Origin: JBBQLG01 sp038327655
GTDB taxonomy: Bacteria; Bacteroidota; Bacteroidia; Cytophagales; Spirosomataceae
Reading direction: 5' to 3'
NCBI GenBank assembly: GCA_038327655.1
Contig: JBBQLG010000006.1
Span: 1-64,000 of the forward strand
Length of the DNA stretch: 64,000 nucleotides
Made by a program: the position numbers and the translations under genes
Notes under the pieces: model-generated
The model's input: the letters and a program-made list of their open reading frames with translations, nothing else
The model's database searches: none
Told to the model about the DNA's origin: nothing
Shown here: piece by piece, positions 43,169 through 52,363 of the stretch
How positions within the stretch are numbered: position 1 is the stretch's first letter
How the letters are laid out: every line of letters starts with the position of its first letter

Positions 43169-43996
43169 TCACTGTTGCTGCTGTCCCTGCTGCATGGCTT
43201 CCATTACTTCCTGCGAAATACCGGTTAGGGTAAAGCCCCCGTCGTGGAAGAGGTTCTGCATGGTTACCATACGGGTCAGGTCGGAGAACAGCGTGACGAC
43301 GTAGTTGGCGCAATCATCGGCGGTAGCGTTGCCGAGTGGAGCCATTTTTTCGGCGTAGTCATAAAACACGTCAAAGCCCGGAATACCCGAACCGGCCACC
43401 GTTACCGTTGGCGACTGCGAAATCGTGTTGACCCGTACTTTTTTGAGTTTACCATACCGATAGCCGTAGCTGCGGGCGATGGATTCGAGCATGGCTTTGG
43501 CTTCGGCCATATCGGTATAAAACGGAATGGTCCGCTGCGTGGCCATGAACGTCAGGGCTACCACGGAACCCCATTCATTGATCGCGTCCATTTTTTCGGC
43601 CGTTTGCAGCATTTTGTGGAACGACATTGCCGACACGTCCAGCGTTTTCTCGTACCAGTCGTAGTTCAGATCGCCGTAGGAGCGGGCCTTTCGGATGTTG
43701 GGGCTGGTGCCGATGGAGTGAAGCACAAAATCGAGTTTACCGCCCAATACGTCCATCGACTTTTGGTACAGGTTTTCGATGTCCTTCAGGTCCGTGGCAT
43801 CGGCCGGGATAATTTCGGCTTCGCACAGTTCGGCAAGTTTGTCAATTTCACCCATCCGCATCGCGATAGGCGCGTTGGTGAGGGTAAAGGTTGCGCCTTC
43901 TTCTTTCGCTTTCAGGGCAGTCCGCCAGGCGATTGAGCGTTCGTCGAGGGCACCCGAAATGATGCCGCGTTTTCCATTCAGTAATCCGTAAGCCAT
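43169..43996 (-). CDS. fabI: Enoyl-[acyl-carrier-protein] reductase (NADH), FabI type
   Basis: 275 residues from the ATG at 43996; the upstream in-frame start adds 20 atypical residues. Last reductive step of fatty-acid elongation (FASII). Signatures: GKRGIISGALDERSIAW for NADH binding, VLHSIG, and the catalytic Tyr-x6-Lys in FYTDMAEAKAMLE, followed by NTISQSPT. The C-terminus has a short Gln tail. Transcribed alone; target class of triclosan-like inhibitors. Confidence 0.95.
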   Translation of the reverse strand: MAYGLLNGKRGIISGALDERSIAWRTALKAKEEGATFTLTNAPIAMRMGEIDKLAELCEAEIIPADATDLKDIENLYQKSMDVLGGKLDFVLHSIGTSPNIRKARSYGDLNYDWYEKTLDVSAMSFHKMLQTAEKMDAINEWGSVVALTFMATQRTIPFYTDMAEAKAMLESIARSYGYRYGKLKKVRVNTISQSPTVTVAGSGIPGFDVFYDYAEKMAPLGNATADDCANYVVTLFSDLTRMVTMQNLFHDGGFTLTGISQEVMEAMQQGQQQQ

Positions 43997-44058
43997 TCGA
44001 TTTGTGTTTCGGTTTGGGAGTTGCCACTGCCGTAGCCGTGACAAAAAGACGGGCAAAG

Positions 44059-45102
44059 TTAATTCTTTTTCGTAGGTGCAAGGGCCACCGTCGGCGTTTG
44101 GTCCGCAACCGGCTGGAGTTTCAGGATATCCTGCATGAACTGAACCGTTGCCTTTTCGACGTTTGGCCAGTCTTTGGTGGTGTAACTTGAGGCAATTACG
44201 TGCGCCCCGGCTTCGGGAAATGCCTGCTTCCGTTTCAGCGCAGCGGGCGTTCCCAATTCATCGAACATCGTCAGTAAAGCCGCTACCGACACGGTTTGAT
44301 CCTGATTTTGCTCGTCTTTGTAGTAGTAGCCCATGAACACCGGCTGCTTGATTTTAGCAAACGTTTCGGGCGTCGCGTAGGTATCCAGCACGGTTTGCAA
44401 CACCATCAGGCCGTCGGAATGGTATTGGTCGTACCAGTATTGAGCGCGTTCGGGTGTGGTGCGCTCGCTGTGGACGTGCTGATCGGGGAACACCTTGTCC
44501 AGAATCTGCTGCCCCCACGGCTTTGTAATAAGTTTCAGCGAGGTATTAGCCACCGCCACACAAGGTGAATACAGCACGATACCGTCGATTTCCGGGTGCT
44601 TTAAGGCTAAGTACAACGTCAGCATACCGCCCATCGACGTACCAACGACAATCACTTTTTTGCCCAGCACCTTACCAATCGCCAGTGCCCGTTCGGCCGA
44701 CGCCAGGTACGCGGTGGGAGTCATGCCTTTCATGGCATCGGGCGAAGTCAGGCCGTGGCCTTCGGTACGGGCCAGGTACAGATTACAGCCGAACGTTTTG
44801 GCGAGGTCGCGGTGTACGGGGTCGCCTTCGCCCTGACTGGCACTGTAGCCGTGGATGTAGACGATGCTGTACGGCGTTTGGGCCTTTTTGGTGCTGTCAG
44901 CCCAGACGACCCGCGCCTGATTATCGGGTTTTAACGGGTAGCCGCTTTCGTAGCGGGCCACATCGGCATCTACTTTACTCAGATCAGTGTTCACAGCGGG
45001 TTGTTTGGCGTCGGCAGTTGGCAGCGACGCACGCGGCCCAACGGCATAGCCGACAACTAAAGCGGCCAGTGCAAGGCCGATAATGGTGAAGAAACGTTTC
45101 AT
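44059..45102 (-). CDS. Alpha/beta hydrolase, exported or membrane-anchored
   Basis: 347 residues with an N-terminal hydrophobic segment (FFTIIGLALAALVVGYAVG) that is a signal peptide or anchor. Alpha/beta fold with IVYIHGYSASQGEGD (oxyanion region), nucleophile elbow VVGTSMGGMLTLYL, and a His in EAGAHVIASS. The catalytic Asp is probably near MGYYYKDEQNQDQ. Could be a lipase- or esterase-like enzyme of the periplasm; the substrate is unknown. It starts 62 bases upstream of fabI on the same strand. Confidence 0.82.
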   Translation of the reverse strand: MKRFFTIIGLALAALVVGYAVGPRASLPTADAKQPAVNTDLSKVDADVARYESGYPLKPDNQARVVWADSTKKAQTPYSIVYIHGYSASQGEGDPVHRDLAKTFGCNLYLARTEGHGLTSPDAMKGMTPTAYLASAERALAIGKVLGKKVIVVGTSMGGMLTLYLALKHPEIDGIVLYSPCVAVANTSLKLITKPWGQQILDKVFPDQHVHSERTTPERAQYWYDQYHSDGLMVLQTVLDTYATPETFAKIKQPVFMGYYYKDEQNQDQTVSVAALLTMFDELGTPAALKRKQAFPEAGAHVIASSYTTKDWPNVEKATVQFMQDILKLQPVADQTPTVALAPTKKN

Positions 45103-45140
45103 AAGGATGGGATTTAAACGTATGGAACCGCGCCGGGAAG

Positions 45141-46526
45141 TTAATTAAAATACTCTGTCTTCAGGTCCATGCGGATGCGCCAATCGGTTGGCAGGTAATT
45201 GTTTACCCGCGTCCCGATGCCTTTCATCCAGCCCAGATTTACCCCCTGATACCGCGCCAGCAACCAGCCCCGCGTTGGTTCGGCCAGCACCAGGTTCTCT
45301 TTTTTAAAGTACCGCAGGGCATCTTCTTTACTCAACTCCACACCAGGTAAATTGGGGGAAATGGCGGTACTGAGGGCCAGCGCGTGAGACGGAATAAAAT
45401 CTTCGCCCTTAAACTGACCCAATTCCAGCCCGAACCCTTTGTTATGCAATGCCGAGTCAAGCCAGATCAGGTCGTTTTCCAGGGCCAGCGGAATAGCGAT
45501 AACCGCCCGATTGGGTTTTTGCCAGTACGAGAAGGCTTTTGGCTCATCCAGCCAGCCGGTAAGTTTAGCGACCTGTTTTGGATGCAGCAGCTTGAAGCTT
45601 TTAAACCCGCGCGGTTTCTGCCGGACCGGAATATCGAGTCGGCGTTTCTGCTGAAAAACACTCAGAAAAAACCCTTCGCCTTTCACCCGGTGCGGATAAC
45701 ATTGATAGCCGATAGCCTCACCGGCCCGTTTCTCAACAATACCCCACTCAGCGGGTAAGTCGAGGGGGCGGCTGGTAAACCCCTGTTCGAGCAGGTAACG
45801 GGCGTTGTCGAGGTTTTCGTCGTCGTTGTAGGTACAGGTGCAATAAATGAGCAACCCGCTTTCGGATACTAAGGGAGCGGCTGCCGTCAAAATCCGTTTC
45901 TGCCGCGCCGAACACATCTGTACGCTGTCGTCCGACCATTCATTAACGGCCTGATTGTCTTTACGGAACAATCCCTCGCCGGAACAGGGCGCATCAACCA
46001 GCACGATGTCAAAGAATCCCGTCAGGTCGCGAAAACCGTCCGGGTCATGGTTGCTGATCGCCATGTTCGGGAAACCCCATTTTTCGACGTTCTCGCGCAG
46101 GACGGGCACCCGCGTTCGGATCACTTCATTGCTCACCAGCAGACTATCCGGGCGCAGCCACGATGCCAGCAACGTCGACTTTCCGCCGGGTGCCGCGCAT
46201 AGATCGAGTACTTTAAGCGGGCGGTTCGATTTGGCGGTTTGCTTCAGGGCTTCGGTCAGCAGCATCGACGACGCTTCCTGCACGTAATACGCGCCCGCCT
46301 GAAACAGGGGATCGAGGGTAAACACCGGTCGTTCGGGCAGGTAAAACCCGTCGGCGCACCACGGAACCGGCTCCAGGGTTGCCATTTTCAATACGGCTTT
46401 TCGCGGATTTACCCGAATGCTGACGGGTGGTTCCTGTGCCAGCGCGGTCGCAAAGGCCGGGTACTCATCGCCCAACTGCGCCCGCATCTGTAATTGAAAC
46501 GCATCGGGGAGGGTTAGTACGTTCAT
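45141..46526 (-). CDS. RsmF/NOL1-NOP2-Sun family RNA (cytosine-5) methyltransferase
   Basis: 461 residues. SAM-binding motif LDLCAAPGGKSTLLASWL, the DAPCSGEGLFRKD motif and the second Cys in IYCTCTYNDDENLDN are those of RNA m5C methyltransferases of the RsmB/RsmF group. A C-terminal RsmF-type RNA-binding region (about 300-461) follows. Likely modifies 16S rRNA. Stands alone between an alpha/beta hydrolase and psd on the minus strand. Confidence 0.9.
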   Translation of the reverse strand: MNVLTLPDAFQLQMRAQLGDEYPAFATALAQEPPVSIRVNPRKAVLKMATLEPVPWCADGFYLPERPVFTLDPLFQAGAYYVQEASSMLLTEALKQTAKSNRPLKVLDLCAAPGGKSTLLASWLRPDSLLVSNEVIRTRVPVLRENVEKWGFPNMAISNHDPDGFRDLTGFFDIVLVDAPCSGEGLFRKDNQAVNEWSDDSVQMCSARQKRILTAAAPLVSESGLLIYCTCTYNDDENLDNARYLLEQGFTSRPLDLPAEWGIVEKRAGEAIGYQCYPHRVKGEGFFLSVFQQKRRLDIPVRQKPRGFKSFKLLHPKQVAKLTGWLDEPKAFSYWQKPNRAVIAIPLALENDLIWLDSALHNKGFGLELGQFKGEDFIPSHALALSTAISPNLPGVELSKEDALRYFKKENLVLAEPTRGWLLARYQGVNLGWMKGIGTRVNNYLPTDWRIRMDLKTEYFN

Positions 46527-46541
46527 GGTTTACAGTTTGTA

Positions 46542-46569
46542 GTTCGTGGTCGTGTTCTCAACCACGAAC
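46542..46569 (-). terminator. Short hairpin after psd
   Basis: 9-bp inverted repeat GTTCGTGGT/ACCACGAAC with a 10-base loop between psd and the methyltransferase gene. No T-tract, so it is a weak terminator candidate. Confidence 0.4.
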
Positions 46570-46606
46570 CGCCCAGCGGCCCGATATAAACCACCAATCC
46601 GGTACA

Positions 46607-47281
46607 TTAATCAATATCCTCCGGCAGTTCCGCTACCACCGTAACGCCCCCTTTGGTTTTCTGGCCCATCGTCACCTTGATTTCGGCATCTAATGGCAGA
46701 AACATATCGACCCGCGAACCGAACTTGATAAAGCCCAATTCGGCACCCTGCTTTACGGCCTGGCCTTCTTCGACGTACCAGACGATGCGCCGGGCCATTG
46801 CCCCGGCAATCTGCCGCAGAAGCACTTCCATGCCGTTTGCCAGTTCGATTACGATGCTGGTGCGTTCGTTTTCGGTGCTGGATTTGGGGTGCCAGGCCAC
46901 TAAATATTTGCCGGGATAGTACTTGAAATACCGAACCGTACCCGTCACCGGGTTGCGGTTGACGTGCACGTTTAAGGGCGACATGAAGATGGAGACCTGC
47001 CGGCGGGGCGTGTTGAAATATTCGCCTTCGACGGTTTCTTCGATCACAACGACCGTACCATCGGCGGGGGCCACAATTTGGCGTTCGTCGATGGTCAGCT
47101 TCCGGCGGGGAATGCGGAAAAACTGCACGACTAAGCCAAAAACCACCAAACTGGCTAAAACCATCAACACCGTGGCGGTGTCGTTTTCGGAAAACAGGAA
47201 GAAATAGGCCGCTACATTAATCGCCAGCAGGATCAATCCTGTAACGAGCATTATGGTAGTGCCTTCGCGGTGTAAGCGCAT
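46607..47281 (-). CDS. psd: Phosphatidylserine decarboxylase family proenzyme
   Basis: 224 residues, the short Psd class common in Bacteroidota. Two N-terminal membrane helices (MLVTGLILLAINVAAYFFLF; TVLMVLASLVVFGLVVQFF) and a catalytic domain with VVAPADGTVVVIEE, SPLNVHVNRNPVTG and the self-cleavage site IKFGSRVDMFLP, where the Ser becomes the pyruvoyl cofactor. Makes phosphatidylethanolamine. The ATG is immediately preceded by a hairpin plus T-tract. Confidence 0.93.
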   Translation of the reverse strand: MRLHREGTTIMLVTGLILLAINVAAYFFLFSENDTATVLMVLASLVVFGLVVQFFRIPRRKLTIDERQIVAPADGTVVVIEETVEGEYFNTPRRQVSIFMSPLNVHVNRNPVTGTVRYFKYYPGKYLVAWHPKSSTENERTSIVIELANGMEVLLRQIAGAMARRIVWYVEEGQAVKQGAELGFIKFGSRVDMFLPLDAEIKVTMGQKTKGGVTVVAELPEDID

Positions 47282-47350
47282 AAAAAAGACGTTAGGTGGT
47301 GTAAGCAGACGTTAGTGAATCGCGTCTGGCTTTGCACCATCTAACGTCTT
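47282..47350 (-). terminator. Hairpin with T-tract between the dehydrogenase gene and psd
   Basis: On the minus strand, a 16-bp stem (47335-47350 with 47286-47301, one mismatch) is followed by TTTTTT that directly precedes the psd ATG. The 33-base loop contains a nested AGACG/CGTCT hairpin. Looks like a terminator for the dehydrogenase gene, or an attenuator for psd. Confidence 0.7.
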
Positions 47351-47369
47351 GTTGTACCGCAAAGGTAAA

Positions 47370-48650
47370 TCAATAACCGCCACGATATTTATATGTGCTG
47401 GCTACTTTGTCGATGGCAACGATATAAGCCGCCAGCCGCATCGGCACCGAATACTTCTGCGACGTTTCAAATACGCGGTCAAAAGCATCTTTCATAATCC
47501 GGTCGGCCCGGCGGTTTACCCGGTCGAGCGTCCACTTGTAGCCGATGCGGTTCTGTACCCACTCGAAGTACGATACCGTTACTCCCCCGGCATTGGCCAG
47601 AATATCCGGTACGACCAGAATGCCCTTGCTGTTGATGATTTCGTCGGCACTGGCGGAAGTTGGTCCGTTGGCACCTTCCACGATCACCTTGGCCCGAATC
47701 GACCCTGCATTGTCGGCGGTAATGACATCTTCTTTGGCGGCTGGCACCAGTACATCGACGTCCAGCGACAGCAACTCTTCGTTGGTGATTTTCTCGGCAC
47801 CATTGAAGCCGTCGAGGGTCCCGTTGTGACCATTCCGGTAAGCCAGAGCAGCCGCAATATCAATACCCTTGTCGTTGAAATAACCGCCCGAAATGTCGCT
47901 GACGGCTTTTACGGTAACGCCCCGTTCGTGCAGCAACTCGGCCGCAAACGAACCCACGTTGCCGAATCCCTGCACAGCCGCCGTTGCCCGGTAGGGGTTC
48001 ATGCGCAGTTTGTCCATCGCCGAGAGGGCCGCCACGGTAACGCCCCGTCCGGTGGCTTCGGTCCGGCCCAATGACCCGCCGAGCACCAGTGGTTTACCGG
48101 TCACGACGCCATTGACGGTCATGCCTTTGGCTTTGGAATACTCATCCATAAGCCACGCCATCTCACGCGGACCGGTACCCATGTCGGGCGCGGGAATGTC
48201 TTTATCGGGACCGAAAACGTCCAGCATGGCAACGGTGTAGCTGCGCATTAACCGCTCGATTTCACCGGCCGACATCTCGCGCGGATTGCAGGCAACACCG
48301 CCTTTGGCCCCGCCGTAGGGAATATCAACCACGGCGCATTTCCAGGTCATCCACGCGGCTAAGGCACGAACCTCATCGAGGTTTACACCGGGATCAAAGC
48401 GGATGCCGCCTTTGGCCGGGCCGAGAATGTTGGAGTGAACAACCCGGTAGCCCTCGAATACCCGAATTTCCCCGCTGTCCATCGTGACGGGCAAACCGAC
48501 AATAACCTGCCGGGCGGGGACTTTCAGGATATAATACATTTCTTCGGAAAGTCCCAACAGCCGGGCGGCTGCGTCAAAACGGGACATCATCGATTCAAGG
48601 GGATTTTCCTTGTCTTTTATGGGAGCTGGTTCAATATAAGCCATACTCAT
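47370..48650 (-). CDS. Glu/Leu/Phe/Val dehydrogenase (glutamate dehydrogenase-like)
   Basis: 426 residues. Oxidative deamination or reductive amination of an amino acid, most likely glutamate. Signatures: MTWKCAVVDIPYGGAKGGV with the catalytic Lys, DMGTGPREMAWLMDEYSK, a Rossmann VQGFGNVGSFAAELLHE and VEGANGPTSASADEI. A second ATG two codons in is possible. A TAATTTTG box on the minus strand (48693-48700) fits a -7 element with a short leader. Confidence 0.92.
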   Translation of the reverse strand: MSMAYIEPAPIKDKENPLESMMSRFDAAARLLGLSEEMYYILKVPARQVIVGLPVTMDSGEIRVFEGYRVVHSNILGPAKGGIRFDPGVNLDEVRALAAWMTWKCAVVDIPYGGAKGGVACNPREMSAGEIERLMRSYTVAMLDVFGPDKDIPAPDMGTGPREMAWLMDEYSKAKGMTVNGVVTGKPLVLGGSLGRTEATGRGVTVAALSAMDKLRMNPYRATAAVQGFGNVGSFAAELLHERGVTVKAVSDISGGYFNDKGIDIAAALAYRNGHNGTLDGFNGAEKITNEELLSLDVDVLVPAAKEDVITADNAGSIRAKVIVEGANGPTSASADEIINSKGILVVPDILANAGGVTVSYFEWVQNRIGYKWTLDRVNRRADRIMKDAFDRVFETSQKYSVPMRLAAYIVAIDKVASTYKYRGGY

Positions 48651-48981
48651 AGGGGTAAGATGCGTTTAACGTGTGTTCGGATGAAGTGTTTGCAAAATTA
48701 ACGAAATCGGGGCGACAAAGTGAAAGAACTATTTTTTCTAAGAATCGTCTTATTTTTTAATCACCCTATAATTCGCTGTGTCTCCATGCTCTTCCAAGAG
48801 GTTGTTTGCCGGTGTGCTGAAGTACCAAACATTCATTGGTTATTTTGACGTAGTACAATTCGATAAGTTTTTGACAATTAGGGCAAATCAAACCGCTCAC
48901 GTTGAAAAACCGCCCAAACGTGTTTACTTTTGTACTTGCAATAGGGCATCCTACACTATTCACCAACCAATTCGACTCTCC
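48651..48981. promoter_or_regulatory. Divergent promoter region, 331 bases
   Basis: AT-rich gap between the dehydrogenase gene and the DksA/TraR-like gene. Two -7 boxes are seen: CAAAATTA at 48693-48700 (TAATTTTG on the minus strand, toward the dehydrogenase) and TACTTTTG at 48925-48932 on the plus strand, 50 bases before the DksA-like start, with TTG about 20 bases upstream (48902-48904). No reading frame in the gap looks like a gene. Confidence 0.5.
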
Positions 48982-49368
48982 ATGTTTTCGCCCGAGAAGA
49001 AACGATACTCCGAAGATGAACTCCAGGAGTTTGCCGTAATCATCAACCAGAAATTAAATGCGACACGCGGTGAATTGAATTACATCCGCGAAACGCTCAG
49101 TAAACGCAACGACAGTGGCACCGATAACACCGCCGGCACCGCAAAACTACTGGAAGACGGAGCCGACAGCAGTGAGCGCGAAAGCATGAGCCAGTTGGCC
49201 GGTCGTCTGCAAAAGTTCATTCAGCAGTTGGAAGCCGCATCGGTTCGCATCAAAAACGGCACCTACGGCATTTGCGTGGACACGGGTAAACTGATCCCCA
49301 AAGAGCGGTTACGTGCCGTGCCCCACACGCAGCAAACCATTGAAGCCAAGCTACGGAAAACCAACTGA
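48982..49368 (+). CDS. DksA/TraR-type zinc-finger family protein
   Basis: 128 residues from the ATG at 48982. Long helical N-terminus (DELQEFAVIINQKLNATRGE), then RLQKFIQQLEAASVRIKNGTYGICVDTGKLIPKERL, shown here as the DksA-type coiled-coil tip and zinc-finger region. Only one Cys of the C4 finger remains, which is usual for this Bacteroidota subfamily. DksA relatives bind RNA polymerase near the secondary channel; the function here is not known. Transcribed alone, ends in a terminator. Confidence 0.85.
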   Translation: MFSPEKKRYSEDELQEFAVIINQKLNATRGELNYIRETLSKRNDSGTDNTAGTAKLLEDGADSSERESMSQLAGRLQKFIQQLEAASVRIKNGTYGICVDTGKLIPKERLRAVPHTQQTIEAKLRKTN

Positions 49369-49400
49369 TTCCGTACTAATTTCGTGCCAGATACCATCCC

Positions 49401-49440
49401 AGACAGGTTTGTCATTAAATTGGCAAACCTGTCTGTGTTT
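49401..49440 (+). terminator. Terminator after the DksA/TraR-like gene
   Basis: 11-bp perfect stem AGACAGGTTTG/CAAACCTGTCT with a 12-base loop, followed by GTGTTTT. Confidence 0.85.
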
Positions 49441-49445
49441 TAGCC

Positions 49446-49534
49446 CCTAACCCCCAACCCCCTGAAGGGGACTTCACGGAATTAGATACCAGCATCCAAG
49501 GTCTAAAGCCCCCTTCAGGGGGTTGGGGGTTAGG
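49446..49534. repeat. 25-bp perfect inverted repeat of a Bacteroidota-type C-rich element
   Basis: Arms 49446-49470 and 49510-49534 are perfect reverse complements (core CCCCCAACCCCCTGAAGGGG), separated by 39 bases. Each arm has its own CCCCTGAAGGGG-type palindrome. It lies between the DksA-like terminator and the M14 peptidase start, so the gap holds this repeat and little else. Looks like a paired copy of a short dispersed repeat. Confidence 0.7.
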
Positions 49535-49575
49535 ATGCCAGGGGGGATTTCACTTATCACAAATCAATCCTATCT

Positions 49576-52128
49576 ATGCGCAACACCTACCTGCTATCAC
49601 TCTGTAGCTTACTCCTGTTTCTCTCACTCACTACCAACGCGCAGGTTGCCGACTCGTATTACCTGCCCCAAACCGTTACCTACGATGCGAAGATTCCGAC
49701 ACCCCGGCAGTTTCTGGGCTATCAGGTAGGGGAGTGGCACGTATCCAACGATCAGTTGGTGAGCTACATGCGCAAATTGGACGAACTCTCCGACCGCGTT
49801 ACCCTCACCGAATACGCCCGCACTTACGAAAACCGGCCGCTGCTGCTGCTCACTATCACCTCGCCGGCCAACCACGCCAGCATCAACAAACTGAAAGCCG
49901 ACCACGTTGCCCTGAGCGATCCAACCCGGTCGGGAAACCTCAACGTACAGACCATGCCGGTAGTAGCCTGGACGGGTTATTCGGTACATGGCAACGAAGC
50001 CAGCGGTACCAATGCGTCGCTGCTGTCGGCTTACTACCTCACGGCGGCTCAGGGACCGGCCATCGACTCATTGCTGAACGAAGCCATCATTCTGCTCGAC
50101 CCGTGCATCAACCCCGACGGCGGCAACCGGTTTGCCAGTTGGGTGAACACGCACAAAAGCCAGAATTTAGTGACCGACGCCAGCAGCCGCGAATTCAGCG
50201 AAGCGTGGCCCGGCGGTCGCACGAATCACTACTGGTTCGACCTTAACCGCGACTGGCTGTACATGCAGCACCCGGAGAGCAAAGGCCGCATGGTGAAATA
50301 CCACGAGTGGAAGCCGAATATTCTGACCGACCACCACGAAATGGGGTCTAACTCGACGTTCTTTTTCCAGCCCGGCGAACCGAACCGCGTGAATCCCAAC
50401 ACGCCCAAACGCAACATCGAGCTAACCACCCGTTTCGGGCAGTATCAGGCGGCTGGCTTAGACAAAATCGGCTCGTACTACTACACGCAGGAGAACTACG
50501 ACGACTTTTACTACGGCAAAGGCTCGACGTATCCCGACGTGAACGGCTGCGTAGGCATCCTGTTCGAGCAGGCCAGCTCGCGGGGTCATGCGCAGGAGAC
50601 TACCAACGGCTTGCTGACGTTTCCGTTTGCCATCCGCAACCAGTTTACGGCCGCTCTTTCCACGCTGAAAGCCGCCCGCGAGATGCGCGTCGATTTGCTC
50701 AATTTCCAGCGGGATTTCTATAAAGAAACGTCTACAGATCCAGTCAAGGCCTATGTGTTCGGGGAAAGCAACGATAAAGTACGGGTGTGGGAGATGGTGA
50801 ATATCCTGCGTCAGAACCAGATCAGTGTGTATAAACTGAGCAAAAACGAGACGGTTGACGGCCGGAATTTTACCACGGGCGCGTCGTACGTGGTGCCGAT
50901 GAACCAGCCGCAGCACAAACTCATCCGGGGCATTTTTGAGAAGCGGACGACATTTGCCGACAGCCTGTTCTACGACATCTCGGCCTGGTCGATGCCGCAC
51001 ACGTTCAATGTGCCCTACGTAGAAGCGAAAGCCGTTGTGCCGGTAGGGGCGAAGGTAGAAACCAATGACTTTCCGAAAGGGCAGGTCATCGGCAGCAGTT
51101 CGTACGCGTACGTGTTTGCGTGGGATAGCTACTACGCCCCCCGTGCCACCAACGAACTGCTACGGCAGGGCTACCGGCTGAAAACAGCGGCCATGCCCTT
51201 TACGACGACAATTAACGGCAAAGCCATGCGGTTCGATTACGGTACCGTCGAGATTCTGGCCAGTGGAAAGGATGCCGCTCAATTGTCGGGTTTGCTACAG
51301 ACGTTAGCCGCTCGCGATGGTGTCGATTTTTACGCTTTGGCGTCCGGTCTGACGTCCGAGGGTATTGACGCGGGCAGCGAGAATTTCAAGAACATGCGTC
51401 TGCCCAAGCCGCTGATGGTTGTTGGACCGGGCGTGAACAGTACCGATGCCGGCGAAACCTGGCACCTGCTCGATACCCGCGTAAACATCCCGCTGAGCAT
51501 GGTCGAAGCATCAGCGATGAGCCGGGTTAATCTCGACAAGTACAACACGCTGATTCTGGTTAGTGGTGAGTATGGAAGCCTACCGGAAGAGAAAATCAAG
51601 CAGTGGGTGCGGAATGGCGGTGTGCTGATTGCAATGACCGATGCCGTGAAGTGGGCATCCGAAAAAGGTATTACCCCCGCCCGTTTGAAACGCATTCCGA
51701 CCGACACCGTTGGCACACGCGCCTACGCCGGAGCGGATCGCTACGCCGGTGGCAACGTAATCGGCGGGGCCATTTTCCAGGCGAAAGCCGATCTGACACA
51801 CCCGCTGCTGTACGGCTACAAAGACGAAATGCTATCGGTTTTCCGCGACAATACGCTGTTTCTGGAACGCAGCAAAGACCCGTTTGCCGCCCCGCTCATC
51901 TACACCAGTAAGCCCCTGATTAGCGGCTACATCAACGCTAAAAATGAACGATTGCTGCGCGATACGCCCGCCATCATCACCAGTTCGTACGGTAGCGGGA
52001 AGGTGATTGCCATGACCGACAACCCTAATTTCCGGGCGTTCTGGTATGGCACTAACAAACTATTTCTGAACGCGCTGTTTTTCGGACATCAGATCAACGC
52101 GTCGGTGAGGGCGGCAACGGAAGAGTAG
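49576..52128 (+). CDS. M14 family zinc carboxypeptidase, secreted
   Basis: 850 residues with a signal peptide (YLLSLCSLLLFLSLTTNAQ). Zinc ligands are seen in SVHGNEASGTNAS (His and Glu) and probably ILTDHHEMGSN (His); the catalytic Glu is probably in ILFEQASSRGHAQ. A C-terminal part of about 350 residues resembles a GATase1-like fold (GSGKVIAMTDNPNFRAFWYG). Members of this group are periplasmic or extracellular peptidases of unknown substrate. Transcribed alone, followed by a terminator. Confidence 0.92.
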   Translation: MRNTYLLSLCSLLLFLSLTTNAQVADSYYLPQTVTYDAKIPTPRQFLGYQVGEWHVSNDQLVSYMRKLDELSDRVTLTEYARTYENRPLLLLTITSPANHASINKLKADHVALSDPTRSGNLNVQTMPVVAWTGYSVHGNEASGTNASLLSAYYLTAAQGPAIDSLLNEAIILLDPCINPDGGNRFASWVNTHKSQNLVTDASSREFSEAWPGGRTNHYWFDLNRDWLYMQHPESKGRMVKYHEWKPNILTDHHEMGSNSTFFFQPGEPNRVNPNTPKRNIELTTRFGQYQAAGLDKIGSYYYTQENYDDFYYGKGSTYPDVNGCVGILFEQASSRGHAQETTNGLLTFPFAIRNQFTAALSTLKAAREMRVDLLNFQRDFYKETSTDPVKAYVFGESNDKVRVWEMVNILRQNQISVYKLSKNETVDGRNFTTGASYVVPMNQPQHKLIRGIFEKRTTFADSLFYDISAWSMPHTFNVPYVEAKAVVPVGAKVETNDFPKGQVIGSSSYAYVFAWDSYYAPRATNELLRQGYRLKTAAMPFTTTINGKAMRFDYGTVEILASGKDAAQLSGLLQTLAARDGVDFYALASGLTSEGIDAGSENFKNMRLPKPLMVVGPGVNSTDAGETWHLLDTRVNIPLSMVEASAMSRVNLDKYNTLILVSGEYGSLPEEKIKQWVRNGGVLIAMTDAVKWASEKGITPARLKRIPTDTVGTRAYAGADRYAGGNVIGGAIFQAKADLTHPLLYGYKDEMLSVFRDNTLFLERSKDPFAAPLIYTSKPLISGYINAKNERLLRDTPAIITSSYGSGKVIAMTDNPNFRAFWYGTNKLFLNALFFGHQINASVRAATEE

Positions 52129-52178
52129 GCAATATATTCCCCAATTGTGTGACCATCCGGCAACTAACAGCCGCACAG

Positions 52179-52214
52179 AAAGCGACCGCCCTGATAGGGG
52201 AGGTCGCTTTTTTT
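52179..52214 (+). terminator. Terminator after the M14 peptidase gene
   Basis: 9-bp stem AAAGCGACC/GGTCGCTTT, extended by an inner CCCT/AGGG pairing, followed by a T run. Confidence 0.9.
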
Positions 52215-52363
52215 GTAACAGCAACTTCTTATTTACTACACAATCAGCCGATTAGACAGGAGTTGGAGCACTATCCGATAAATCGCTCCGAAGACTGATT
52301 TCGCCAAACAAACTGGCCGCGAATTTGTATATAATGCAGGATGAAGGTTAACTACTCAAGGTC

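Noticed and set aside
43244..43936. 230-residue plus-strand open frame
   Set aside because: Antisense to fabI, an intact enzyme; Gly/Arg/His-rich shadow composition.
47349..48074. 241-residue plus-strand open frame
   Set aside because: Antisense to the Glu/Leu/Phe/Val dehydrogenase gene, with no domain.
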